The notes under the pieces: model-generated | Databases searched by the model: none | The model's input: the letters and a program-made list of their open reading frames with translations, nothing else | What the model was told of the DNA's origin: nothing | Position numbers and translations under genes: made by a program | Source of the DNA: Kiritimatiellia bacterium | GTDB lineage: Bacteria; Verrucomicrobiota; Kiritimatiellia; SLAD01 | DNA: 39,082 bases | Direction: 5' to 3' | NCBI GenBank assembly: GCA_007126515.1 | Contig: SLBD01000045.1 | Location: 1-39,082 of the forward strand | Shown here: positions 24,202 to 33,793 of the stretch, piece after piece | Layout: the number at the start of each line of letters is the position of its first letter | Position numbering within the stretch: position 1 is the stretch's first letter

Positions 24202-26573
24202 GGTTGGGTCTCCAAGAAGGTGTGAACATCATCCGCTAATTGTTGGCGGTCGGCAGGGGATTGTAACCAGGCAAACCAAGCGATCGAGCGTTGGAAACGA
24301 GTCAGGTCCTGCAAATATTGATTCACGGCCAGCACGGCTGCTTGATCGGCCGCAAAGGCGCGGCCTTGCACATCCAGCAACTCCAGAATACCTGCCGTAC
24401 CTTGTTGGTAGCGCTCTTGGATGAGCGTCATTGAATCTCGCGCTGCGCGGGCCCGGGTGCGACTGAGGCGGATGGCTGGCTGTGATGCCATGACTTGCTG
24501 ATAGGCTGCGATGACACCCAATTGGATTTGCTGCGCCGCTTCCTCGCGGATCGCCTGCAGTTGCATGAGGTCGGCTCGCTCACGAGCCGCTTCAGCTCGG
24601 CGCAAGCCGCCGTCAAACAGGGGAATATCGAGGACCAGCGCCACGCTCCATTCGTTGTCAGGGGGTGGGGTGGCCTGGAAGGGAATGCCGGCGGCACGGA
24701 ATCCTGCCGCAAGGTCGGGTCCCTCCGTACGTCGATCCAATACATGGTCGTATGTGGCTTGAACGCCCACGGTCGGGACATATCGCGATCGGCGTGTTGC
24801 GTTGGCTTGAATGGTCTGCGCTTCCAGTGCGGCATCGAGCGCCTGCAATTGCGGCGCGGTTTGCAGAGCCATCTGTTCCCAAAAGGTCCCCAAGGCAGCG
24901 ATGGTCTGAAAATCGCCACGAGCAAAGGCAAGCTCATCATCCAGGAAATAGGTTTGCAGGTCATCCAGCTCGACCGCCTCAAGATGCCATTCTCGATCTG
25001 CTGGCAGGCCCATGGCTTGGTTGAGAGCGGCCCGCGCGGCGTTCAGTTGGGCTTGGGCAGCCAGTAATTCGCTGAGTTGGCGGGCTTCCTCTGCCTCCCA
25101 GCGCCAGACATCTTCTGGGCCGGTTTGGCCAACATCGACTCGTAACCGAGCGAACTCAAGGTTATCGCGGATGCGGTCCAGCTCATCGGTGGCAACTCGC
25201 ACCAAAGCGGCTGCAGACAGGGCATCGAAAAAACGCAGCGACACGTGCTGGACCACATCGAGTCGCTGACTTTCCGCCTCCCAGCGACTGCGCTCTGCCA
25301 GCATGCCGGCGGCGCGCAATTGACTGAAGACGCGATCGTGAAAGAGGATCTGGCGAGCTGTCGCACCTGCGCTGAGGCGCGAACGTGGTTGTAAGCCGAA
25401 CGAGGCAGCGGCGCGGTCTTGATCGATTTCTGCATACAGGGCCTGGCCCTCGATTTGCGGCCAGAGAACTGCGCGAGCTTGACGCTGGTCTGCCACAGCA
25501 GCCAGTCGTTGGGCGGCCGCCGCAGCAATGCGAGTGTTTAAGGACAATCCGATGTGAAGCGCATCGATCAAGCTGAGTGGTTCTCCCTCAGGGCCACGGG
25601 CATCGTCTTCAATCAGCGAGGTTTGCAACATGATGCCCAACGTTTGCCGATACCCCGTACGCCGGACGGTGTCTTCGTTAAAAATGAGGTGCTCAGGGAC
25701 ATTAAATTCGCGGGGCAACGTTTCTGCCAAACGACCGTCAGCTAAAGCCAAAAGATTCAGGGCAATGCGTCGCGCCAGTCGAGTCTGCGCCAGAGGAGTA
25801 ATTCCCGACAACGCGCCATGCTGGACATCCAGTTCGCCTAGCAGCGAGAAGCTGAGCACGCCTCGTTCTGCCAACCCGTCAAAAAGATGAGTGCGGGCAT
25901 CCGCATTCATCCGTAACAGGGGGGTGATGTATAGCACCTGCGCATCTGAGGGAATCCCCTTCAGCGCGGCTTCGGGATCATCATCCACTGGAATCAAGTG
26001 CACGGGGATGTCCAGATGAGCGGCCAGTTGTTCGGAGAGCGGTTGCACACCCTCCAGATGCTCGGCGAGAAGACGGTCAATGGCGATCCAGAGAGTGTCA
26101 AAGTCGAACAGGTCCCGCATCTTCGCCACATCGCGCGTGACGCGCTCACGACTGATGACGAAAGAAAAGTTTTCTTTGGTCTCAAAATGGCTCAGAGCTG
26201 AGTCTTGGGGGAACCCCGCTACGACAGGCTTGGATAGAGAAAGGTCCGGTGCCGCTGCGGCTTGAGCCATCAACATGCCCGCTGCGAGGATGAGATCGAG
26301 GTCATCCTCTGTGAGCGCCTCTGACAAAATGTCCGTGATGCGCTCGATTTCCCAGTTGGCATTGAAACGCGGATCGCGGACAAATTCAACAGGGGATTCG
26401 GCTAATTCAGTGACTTCCTGTTCGACCAGATCCACGAGCTCCTCGAAGTACCAGCTCGGCCCATCGAAAAGCACACCCACACGAGTCGTCGCGGGGGGGG
26501 GACCCCCTTCGCCATAAGCCAGGCAGGGGATCAAGAGAAGACTCATGCTCCAGAGTCGATGCAACTGTCTCAT
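24198..26573 (-). CDS. TolC-like outer-membrane protein with N-terminal substrate-binding-like domain
   Basis: At 791 residues this is much longer than a normal TolC-family protein (about 430-480). A signal peptide (LWSMSLLLIPCLAYG) is followed by some 300 residues that look like the periplasmic ABC-substrate-binding fold (TrpX/ABC_sub_bind style: VGVLFDGPSWYFEELVD, DLILAAGMLMAQAAA, KPVVAGFP). From about residue 340 two OEP repeats form the TolC barrel/tunnel, with long coiled helices (AEARERADLMQLQAIREEAA) and QQVMASQPAIRLSRTRARA. It is first in the six-gene operon, with GGAG about 8 bases upstream. The added domain may gate the channel or capture ligand in the periplasm; this is inference. 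Confidence 0.85.
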   Translation of the reverse strand: MRQLHRLWSMSLLLIPCLAYGEGGPPPATTRVGVLFDGPSWYFEELVDLVEQEVTELAESPVEFVRDPRFNANWEIERITDILSEALTEDDLDLILAAGMLMAQAAAAPDLSLSKPVVAGFPQDSALSHFETKENFSFVISRERVTRDVAKMRDLFDFDTLWIAIDRLLAEHLEGVQPLSEQLAAHLDIPVHLIPVDDDPEAALKGIPSDAQVLYITPLLRMNADARTHLFDGLAERGVLSFSLLGELDVQHGALSGITPLAQTRLARRIALNLLALADGRLAETLPREFNVPEHLIFNEDTVRRTGYRQTLGIMLQTSLIEDDARGPEGEPLSLIDALHIGLSLNTRIAAAAAQRLAAVADQRQARAVLWPQIEGQALYAEIDQDRAAASFGLQPRSRLSAGATARQILFHDRVFSQLRAAGMLAERSRWEAESQRLDVVQHVSLRFFDALSAAALVRVATDELDRIRDNLEFARLRVDVGQTGPEDVWRWEAEEARQLSELLAAQAQLNAARAALNQAMGLPADREWHLEAVELDDLQTYFLDDELAFARGDFQTIAALGTFWEQMALQTAPQLQALDAALEAQTIQANATRRSRYVPTVGVQATYDHVLDRRTEGPDLAAGFRAAGIPFQATPPPDNEWSVALVLDIPLFDGGLRRAEAARERADLMQLQAIREEAAQQIQLGVIAAYQQVMASQPAIRLSRTRARAARDSMTLIQERYQQGTAGILELLDVQGRAFAADQAAVLAVNQYLQDLTRFQRSIAWFAWLQSPADRQQLADDVHTFLETQP

Positions 26574-26621
26574 ATTGATTCTCCGCTGATGGATTCGTAC
26601 CCTGTACAGCCAGAGACGATC

Positions 26622-28211
26622 TTAGTTGTCGCCGCTGCCGTTGTACAGTTCTTCGCCGCTGTCGGCGTGAACAATCCGATAGTGCTCAACGTGCATGTTG
26701 TGATCCGACACAAAAGCGAACTGAGCAGAGAATTTATGCTCTAAATCCACGAGCATGTCTTCGTCCTCGGATCGTAAGCGCTCCAGCACGGACGGGTTGA
26801 TGGTGATCCGTAGGTTGATAGGATCCCCCTTCTTGTGAGATCGCATCACTTGACCCAGCCGCCGCTGAATTTCGACGCTCATACTGAGCGCTGATTTGAC
26901 TTTGCCGCGCCCTTTGCAGTAGGGGCAGTCACTGAATGTAGCGGATCGAATACTCTCCTCGGCTCGCTGCCGCGTCATTTCAATGAGGCCTAACTCAGAG
27001 ACAGGTAGCACATTCGTGCGGGCTTTGTCGCTGCGGACGGCTTCTTTGAGGGTGCGGTAAACGGTGTTTTGATGGCGGCGAGATTTCATGTCGATGAAGT
27101 CGATCACCACCAGCCCGCCGATGTTGCGGAGTCGCAATTGCCGGGCCACTTCCTCGGCGGCCTCAATGTTGACTTCAACAATCGCTTCTTCCTGGGTTTT
27201 GCCACCTTTATGCCGGCCCGTGTTCACATCGATGGCGACGAGTGCCTCGGTTTCATCAAAGATCAAGTAGCCACCGGATTTGAGCCAAACTTTGCGCTGA
27301 AAGGCGCTTTCCAATTGTCGCTCCACATCGAAATGCTCGAAAATGGGAGCGCGACCGTCATAGAGTTTGATTTTGTTTCGAGCGCGGCGCGACAGTTTCG
27401 CCACGAGTTCCTTGATGTGATTGTACTGGTCTTTGTCGTCAATGACGATACGATCAATGTCCTCGGTCAAGGAATCCCGCACGACTCGTTCCACGAGGTC
27501 GGGTTCCTTGTACAGGCGGCACGGCGCTGGCAATTCTTTGATCCCTTGATCGATCTCCGCCCATGTTTGGACGAGCGTTCGCGTGTCGCGGACAAAACTG
27601 GTGGCCCGCGCGCCAGCGCCTGCGGTGCGGACGATCAGGCCCAGGTCTTCGGGAGCTGGCAGGCGGCTCAGCACCTTTTTCAGGCGGTCGCGTTCTTTGG
27701 CATCATCAATTTTCTTCGATACGCCTTTCAGCCGGCTGCCGGGCATCATCACCAAGTAGCGTCCCGGTATGCTGAGGTTGGCGGTCACGCGCGGGCCTTT
27801 GGTGCCGATCGCGCCTTTGGTCACTTGGACCACAATTTCGGAGCCCACCGGGAACAATTTGGCCATTTCGCCAGCCGCATACTTCTTTTTCCGACCCCCG
27901 CGAGCGCGAGATACGCCTTCCTCGGCCTCCAGCCGGGCGGCATCTTCTGGGATCATATCCCAATAATGAATAAAGGCATTCTTCTTCATGCCAATATCCA
28001 CAAAGGCGGCCTGTAACGAATCTTCGACATTTTGAATCTTGCCTTTGAAAATGCTGCCGACAATTCGGTCTTCGCTTTCCCGCTCTACATAGAAGCCTTC
28101 CAGCCGTCCCTCTTCCATGACGGCCACTCGAGTTTCCAATCCCTCTTCATTGATGACAATTTCCTTTTTGTCCGCCTTCTTTGATCTGAAGACTTTTAGA
28201 TACTCCAACAT
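26622..28211 (-). CDS. rng: Ribonuclease G
   Basis: A 529-residue RNase E/G family endoribonuclease processing 16S rRNA precursors and mRNAs in the cytosol. An S1 domain (GSIFKGKIQNVEDSLQAAFVDIG) is interrupted by a charged insertion near residues 95-120 (RARGGRKKKYAAG). The DNase-I-like catalytic region has the metal Asp pair in VAIDVNTGR and IDFIDM. The Zn-link CPYCKGRGKV joins the dimer. No long RNase E scaffold tail follows, so RNase G is the better name. AAGGAGG lies 7 bases before the ATG, the strongest Shine-Dalgarno in the window. It follows rodA by 13 bases, the classical end of the shape operon. Confidence 0.95.
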   Translation of the reverse strand: MLEYLKVFRSKKADKKEIVINEEGLETRVAVMEEGRLEGFYVERESEDRIVGSIFKGKIQNVEDSLQAAFVDIGMKKNAFIHYWDMIPEDAARLEAEEGVSRARGGRKKKYAAGEMAKLFPVGSEIVVQVTKGAIGTKGPRVTANLSIPGRYLVMMPGSRLKGVSKKIDDAKERDRLKKVLSRLPAPEDLGLIVRTAGAGARATSFVRDTRTLVQTWAEIDQGIKELPAPCRLYKEPDLVERVVRDSLTEDIDRIVIDDKDQYNHIKELVAKLSRRARNKIKLYDGRAPIFEHFDVERQLESAFQRKVWLKSGGYLIFDETEALVAIDVNTGRHKGGKTQEEAIVEVNIEAAEEVARQLRLRNIGGLVVIDFIDMKSRRHQNTVYRTLKEAVRSDKARTNVLPVSELGLIEMTRQRAEESIRSATFSDCPYCKGRGKVKSALSMSVEIQRRLGQVMRSHKKGDPINLRITINPSVLERLRSEDEDMLVDLEHKFSAQFAFVSDHNMHVEHYRIVHADSGEELYNGSGDN

Positions 28212-28224
28212 GTTCTTTCCTCCT

Positions 28225-29337
28225 TCAACGGCGGATCCGCCGTATTGATATACTTTGTAAAATGCCGAATCCCAGCATCATGCTGACCATAAATGAACCG
28301 CCATAACTCATCAGCGGCAGGGGTAACCCAGTAATCGGCATCAGGCCGATCGTCATGGCGGTGTTGACGAAGACATGAAAGAAAATCATGCCCGTGATCC
28401 CCACCGCCATCAGGCGTCCCATTTTGTCCGGGGCAACTAGCGCCGCGCGGGTGCCGCAGAGAAGAATGATCCCATACAGCGTCAGAACCGCAGTGGCTCC
28501 AACAAATCCTTTTTCTTCGGCAATCACCGAATAGATAAAATCTGTTGGGGCTACAGTACGTGGCAGAAACCCCAGAATGTTTTGTGTTCCTTGCAGATAA
28601 CCTTTTCCAGTGAGACCACCCGACCCCACGGCAATTTGCGATTGAATCTTGTTCCATCCCGCGCCAAAGGGATCGCGACTGGAATCCAGAAAGACAAGAA
28701 TCCGTTCCTTTTGATAGTTGCCGAGGCCCAGCCACCCGATGGGGGCCAGCATCAAGCCAATCAAAAAGAGGACCAAAATGAATTTCATCCGAATGCCACC
28801 GGCAAACAGAATAAATAACGTGATGGGCAGCAAGGTTGCGGCTGTGCCCAGATCCGGCTGCCTGGCAATGAGTAGAAAGGGGCCCCCAGCGATGATCAGC
28901 GCGGTTACCAGACTGGCGAGGCTGCTCATATCTCGATCCGGTCGGGCCCAATAGCGCGAGACGGCGAGGATGACGGCAATCTTGGCTAACTCGGCTGGCT
29001 GCAATTGAATATTAAAGACATTCAACCAACGGGTCGCTCCATGAACTTGGTGTCCAATGAAGAGAACGAGAATGAGTAACACCAAAACAACGCTGTAGAT
29101 CCACCACGCGTATTCGGCCAATCGCCGGTAATCCGTCATCGCCAACGTCACATAGCCTGCGATGCCGACAAGCGCCCAGATGATTTGTCGCTGATACATT
29201 TTGCCCACGGGCATGTCGGCGCGCTGAAATGATGCGCTATAGATAAAGAGGATGCCGATCACCATGAGGGCCAGGATTGCGCCGGTCAAGAGCCAGTCTG
29301 AGCGTCGAAGATGCCAACGTATGGTTGCCCACTTCAT
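28225..29337 (-). CDS. rodA: Rod-shape SEDS peptidoglycan polymerase RodA
   Basis: A 370-residue polytopic inner-membrane protein of the SEDS family, which polymerises glycan strands from lipid II during cell elongation and works with PBP2. About ten membrane helices are visible. Family signatures include GHQVHGATRWLNVF, LQPAELAKIAVILAVSRY, ARQPDLGTAATLLPI and the C-terminal PITGLPLPLMSYGGSFM. Position directly after mrdA (4-bp overlap) favours RodA over the division paralogue FtsW. The last codons form a perfect CGGCGGATCCGCCG palindrome just before the rng ribosome-binding site. Confidence 0.96.
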   Translation of the reverse strand: MKWATIRWHLRRSDWLLTGAILALMVIGILFIYSASFQRADMPVGKMYQRQIIWALVGIAGYVTLAMTDYRRLAEYAWWIYSVVLVLLILVLFIGHQVHGATRWLNVFNIQLQPAELAKIAVILAVSRYWARPDRDMSSLASLVTALIIAGGPFLLIARQPDLGTAATLLPITLFILFAGGIRMKFILVLFLIGLMLAPIGWLGLGNYQKERILVFLDSSRDPFGAGWNKIQSQIAVGSGGLTGKGYLQGTQNILGFLPRTVAPTDFIYSVIAEEKGFVGATAVLTLYGIILLCGTRAALVAPDKMGRLMAVGITGMIFFHVFVNTAMTIGLMPITGLPLPLMSYGGSFMVSMMLGFGILQSISIRRIRR

Positions 29338-31142
29338 GATGACTCTTCTCCTGCGAGCAATTCCTGAAAGATTTGGCCAATCTTCGGAGCGGCCGTCTGA
29401 CCGCCCGATACGCCGTCCTGCACGATCAGAGCAATGGCATAGCGCGGTTGGTCATAGGGCGCAAAAGCAATCATCCAGGCATGTGTGCGGCCTGCATCGC
29501 GAGGACCAAATTGAGCCGTGCCGGTCTTGCCTGCATAGATCAGGCCGGGCACACGTCCGAGCCGGGCAGTGCCACGGTCACCCATCACAGCATCTCGCAT
29601 CCCACCCCTTACAGTACTGAGCGTTTCGGCTGTCCATGGCATGATCAGCGGAGGTTCCGGCGGGATAGAGGTGAAGGAACCCTCACCAAACGGACGGATG
29701 CCACTCACTAAGCGAGGTGAAAACACCGTGCCGCCACTGGCCAGTGTGGCGGCCACGACCGCCATTTGCAGCGGGGTGACGGTAATCGGTCCTTGGCCGA
29801 TGGACAGATTGACAGTATCGCCGTCGCGCCAGGCATCGTTGAAGACTCGCCGCTTCCACGCATCGTTGGGAAGCACGCCACTGACTTCATGATCCAGCGT
29901 AATGCCCGTGCGGCGACCCAGGCCCATCGTCGATGCCATGTGATAAATCGAGTCATACCCCATCACCAGCGACAGTCGGTAGTAATAGACGTTGCACGAT
30001 CGTTCCAGCGATTGACGCATGTTCAGCGGACCGTGTCCCTGCCGGGCCCAACATCGGAAGGAAGCACGACCTAAATGAAAGATACCCGAGCAGTCATAGA
30101 TGGTTTGGGGGCTGACGACGCGATTTTCCAAGGCCGCCACGGCCACGACCGGCTTAAAGATACTGCCGGGAGCAAAGGCTCCGGCGACCGCCCGGTTGAG
30201 CAGGGGATTACGTTCGTCGCCGGACAGCAATCGCCATTCTTCTGTGGTAATGGCGGGGATGAAATTATTGGGATCAAACCCGGGGGCACTGGCGATGGCA
30301 AGGATGTCGCCGCTGCGCGGATCCATAACAACGGCCGCGCTGGGCTCATCGCCGAGAGCGGCTTCAACCGTTGCTTGGACGTGGTGATTGATGGTCAGCC
30401 GAATATCTTGCCCGGCACCTGCCTCGCGGACAGCGATGTCTCCGTGTCGATATCCGACTGCATCGACACGGACCAAACGCGCGCCAGCTGTGGCTCGCAT
30501 TTCGGCATCAAAACGACGCTCCAGTCCGGCCCGTCCCTCCATCTCTGGCATGTAATAGTGGAAGGGTTCAATATCGTCGTGGACCAAGTCGGCCCGTCCC
30601 ACATATCCCAGCGTGTGTGCCGCAAGTGCGCCTTGCGGGTAAACCCGCACGGCTTCGGTGTAAATGTCGATGCCGGGTCGCCCCGCCACTTGCTCGGCCC
30701 AGCGGGCGAGCGTGGTTTCGTCGACATCGCGCCAAGCAACCAGGGGCATCGGTAGTCGTCTACGGATATGAGATTGAATCGCCTCCCGCGTCAGCTCCCG
30801 TTCCACGCCCAAGGTCTCCGACAGCTCGTCCAGCATGTCCTCGAGGTGGTTGATGGTCCGCGTCCACGTCCCGGGTTGCCGCACTTCTTCCAGAAAGATG
30901 ACAATATTGAAGCTCGGCCGATTGTCAGCCAAGACCTGGCCTTGGGTGTCAAAGATGCGTCCGCGCATACCCGGAATGCGAACCCGGCGGACACTTTGAC
31001 GCAACTCATCCCGCTGATATTGGTGACCATGCCGGACCTGGATGCGCCAGAGCATCAAGGAAATAAATCCCAGAGCCACACACATCATCAACGCCAGCAC
31101 GCGGATGCGGATGTATTCTCGATCTAGCGAATTTCTTGCCAT
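29334..31142 (-). CDS. mrdA: Penicillin-binding protein 2 (elongation transpeptidase)
   Basis: A 602-residue class B PBP that cross-links peptidoglycan made by RodA. A single N-terminal anchor (VLALMMCVALGFISLMLWRI) is followed by the pedestal domain, starting with RIPGMRGRIFDTQGQVLADN. The transpeptidase domain has the acylated Ser327 in SIFK, the SCN motif in SLERSCNVYYY and KTG in YAGKTGTAQFG. All catalytic motifs are intact and length is typical. It overlaps mreD by 19 bp and rodA by 4 bp, in the usual elongasome order. The C-terminus ends soon after the catalytic domain. Confidence 0.97.
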   Translation of the reverse strand: MARNSLDREYIRIRVLALMMCVALGFISLMLWRIQVRHGHQYQRDELRQSVRRVRIPGMRGRIFDTQGQVLADNRPSFNIVIFLEEVRQPGTWTRTINHLEDMLDELSETLGVERELTREAIQSHIRRRLPMPLVAWRDVDETTLARWAEQVAGRPGIDIYTEAVRVYPQGALAAHTLGYVGRADLVHDDIEPFHYYMPEMEGRAGLERRFDAEMRATAGARLVRVDAVGYRHGDIAVREAGAGQDIRLTINHHVQATVEAALGDEPSAAVVMDPRSGDILAIASAPGFDPNNFIPAITTEEWRLLSGDERNPLLNRAVAGAFAPGSIFKPVVAVAALENRVVSPQTIYDCSGIFHLGRASFRCWARQGHGPLNMRQSLERSCNVYYYRLSLVMGYDSIYHMASTMGLGRRTGITLDHEVSGVLPNDAWKRRVFNDAWRDGDTVNLSIGQGPITVTPLQMAVVAATLASGGTVFSPRLVSGIRPFGEGSFTSIPPEPPLIMPWTAETLSTVRGGMRDAVMGDRGTARLGRVPGLIYAGKTGTAQFGPRDAGRTHAWMIAFAPYDQPRYAIALIVQDGVSGGQTAAPKIGQIFQELLAGEESS

Positions 31143-31645
31143 GGGGAATCCGTCGATTCCACCAATCCCATCATCCGATCCAAGTGCGCACAGCCGCGAA
31201 AGAGAATCGGTGTGGCAACAGCGCCCAGCAGGGCGCTACCTGCAACTCGATGAAGTGCCTGGGAGGCACGCAAGTCGATGAGATTAGTAGAGGTTAACAA
31301 AATGTACAAAATTAGAGTGCTACCGACGGCCATGAGGATGCCGAATAGCATATGAGTCAATAGTTCATGCACAAAAACGAGCTCCTTGCATTTGGAGATC
31401 AACACTCCCATGACCCCAAACGCAACGGGTGAATATCCAAAAGGAATCAAGCCCATGCCATCCTGGATCAATCCTGCCAGGATGGCCACGGTGATCAGAT
31501 CGCGCCGATCCCTTGCCAATGCGTAATATACCACAATTGCGGCCAAAGCGGGAATGTTCGCTTGGCCCAGACGCGGAAAGCTGGGGATGACCGCCTGTAG
31601 CAAAGCCGCCAGGATGGTCAAGGATAGCATAACGAGAGCGTTCAT
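31124..31645 (-). CDS. mreD: Rod-shape determining protein MreD
   Basis: A 173-residue inner-membrane protein with about five or six hydrophobic helices, the typical size and profile of MreD. MreD proteins vary greatly in sequence, so the call rests on topology, the LIQDGMGLIPFGYSPVAFGVMG segment (commonly seen as a G-x-P-x-G turn) and its place between mreC and mrdA. It helps couple MreB filaments to the PBP2/RodA synthase. Its start overlaps the mreC stop by 4 bp. Confidence 0.9.
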   Translation of the reverse strand: MNALVMLSLTILAALLQAVIPSFPRLGQANIPALAAIVVYYALARDRRDLITVAILAGLIQDGMGLIPFGYSPVAFGVMGVLISKCKELVFVHELLTHMLFGILMAVGSTLILYILLTSTNLIDLRASQALHRVAGSALLGAVATPILFRGCAHLDRMMGLVESTDSPWQEIR

Positions 31646-32499
31646 GGCTGGCGACCTCCGTTGGGGCCGCGCAGCAGGAGATCTACGGGATCATGTGATT
31701 CAGCCACGACAAATCCATAGTTGAACCGGCCCAAATCGGCAGCCGGCACAAGCTCGGCCCTTTGGTAGAGTCCCGTATCGTCGCGTTGCACAGTTTCGAC
31801 ATAGCCGATCAAGATGCCGCGCGGAAAAATCCCGCCCAGCCCCGCAGTCAACACTTCATCGCCCATACGGATTTCTGTGTCCTTGTTAATGAAGCGCATC
31901 GTCAACAGCGGCACTCCCTGCAGCGAGAGCCCGCCACCGGAGACAATCCCATGCGAGCCCGAACGCGGTAGCCATGCTGACACCTGACTCATGGAGTCGG
32001 AGATTAGTTTGATATCGGCTGTGCCTATCGACGCATTGAGCGTTCGCCCGACCAGACCGTCGGGAGTGACGACGGCCATACCCGCTTCAACTCCATGCCC
32101 AATCCCTTTGCCGATCCGCACCGTTTGCCACCAGCCGCTGATATCTCGACCAATAATTTCAGCAGGAATCAATGTGCGATCGGGGCGTTGCATAAAATCC
32201 AGTTGCTCGCGTAACTCGGCATTTTCTTGTTCCAAGCCTTCCAAGTAGCGGATTTCGCTGCGCAGCTTGGTGAGCTCTTCCTGCATGTGTTGATTGGCCA
32301 CAGCCATTTCGCCTAATGTGCGGACGGCATCGACCCATTGGCGACTGCCCTGAGTGATTCGAGTCACGACTTCTTGCAAGGGAGCCAGAAATTCTCGAAT
32401 CGCAGCCTTGCCACGTTCTTCGATGGGGGAGGGCAAATTAAGCACCAGCACCAATGCTGCGCCCAATAGCAACCAAACAATAATTGACCGTTCTCTCAC
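31642..32499 (-). CDS. mreC: Rod-shape determining protein MreC
   Basis: A 285-residue bitopic protein with an N-terminal membrane helix (IIVWLLLGAALVLVLNL), a coiled coil near residues 65-100 (MQEELTKLRSEIRYLEGLEQENAELREQ) and the periplasmic double beta-barrel domain (AEIIGRDISGWWQTVRIGKGIGHGV, GVPLLTMRF, DEVLTAGLGGIFPRGILIGYV). It activates PBP2 in the elongasome. The start is GTG; the nearest upstream ATG is out of frame. About 115 bp separate it from mreB, so mreB may be partly uncoupled from the rest of the operon. Confidence 0.96.
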   Translation of the reverse strand: MRERSIIVWLLLGAALVLVLNLPSPIEERGKAAIREFLAPLQEVVTRITQGSRQWVDAVRTLGEMAVANQHMQEELTKLRSEIRYLEGLEQENAELREQLDFMQRPDRTLIPAEIIGRDISGWWQTVRIGKGIGHGVEAGMAVVTPDGLVGRTLNASIGTADIKLISDSMSQVSAWLPRSGSHGIVSGGGLSLQGVPLLTMRFINKDTEIRMGDEVLTAGLGGIFPRGILIGYVETVQRDDTGLYQRAELVPAADLGRFNYGFVVAESHDPVDLLLRGPNGGRQP

Positions 32500-32613
32500 C
32501 GTACGTTTCCATTCCCACGAGGAGAGGGAAGGGTCAAGGTCGTGTCCACCACCCGCATTGCGAGACCTTTTGTGTGTCGCAGGGCCGGTGGCCGCGAATC
32601 AAGCGAGCAGTGG

Positions 32614-33657
<1,044 letters not shown>

Positions 33658-33793
33658 TCAAAAATAGATAGACTGTGAAAACGGGATGGTCAGTAATTTG
33701 TGGGTATTGGTCAAGATAAATTGATGCAGATGTTATCGCTTGACGTACCTGATCGGAAATGATTTTCTTGACCGTTGTTTTACGAGTGTGTGT

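Noticed and set aside
27069-28016. 315-residue plus-strand ORF
   Set aside because: It is antisense to rng, whose sequence is clearly that of RNase G; the plus-strand product shows no known motif.
28229-28242. Perfect palindrome CGGCGGATCCGCCG as a terminator between rodA and rng
   Set aside because: It codes for the Arg-rich end of RodA, leaves no loop without breaking pairs, has no U-run, and is followed at once by the rng ribosome-binding site.
33740-33793. TTG start giving 18 more residues on the RpiB-DeoC fusion
   Set aside because: The family begins exactly at [11 protein letters not shown]; the extra residues are unlike any RpiB N-terminus and the TTG has no ribosome-binding site.
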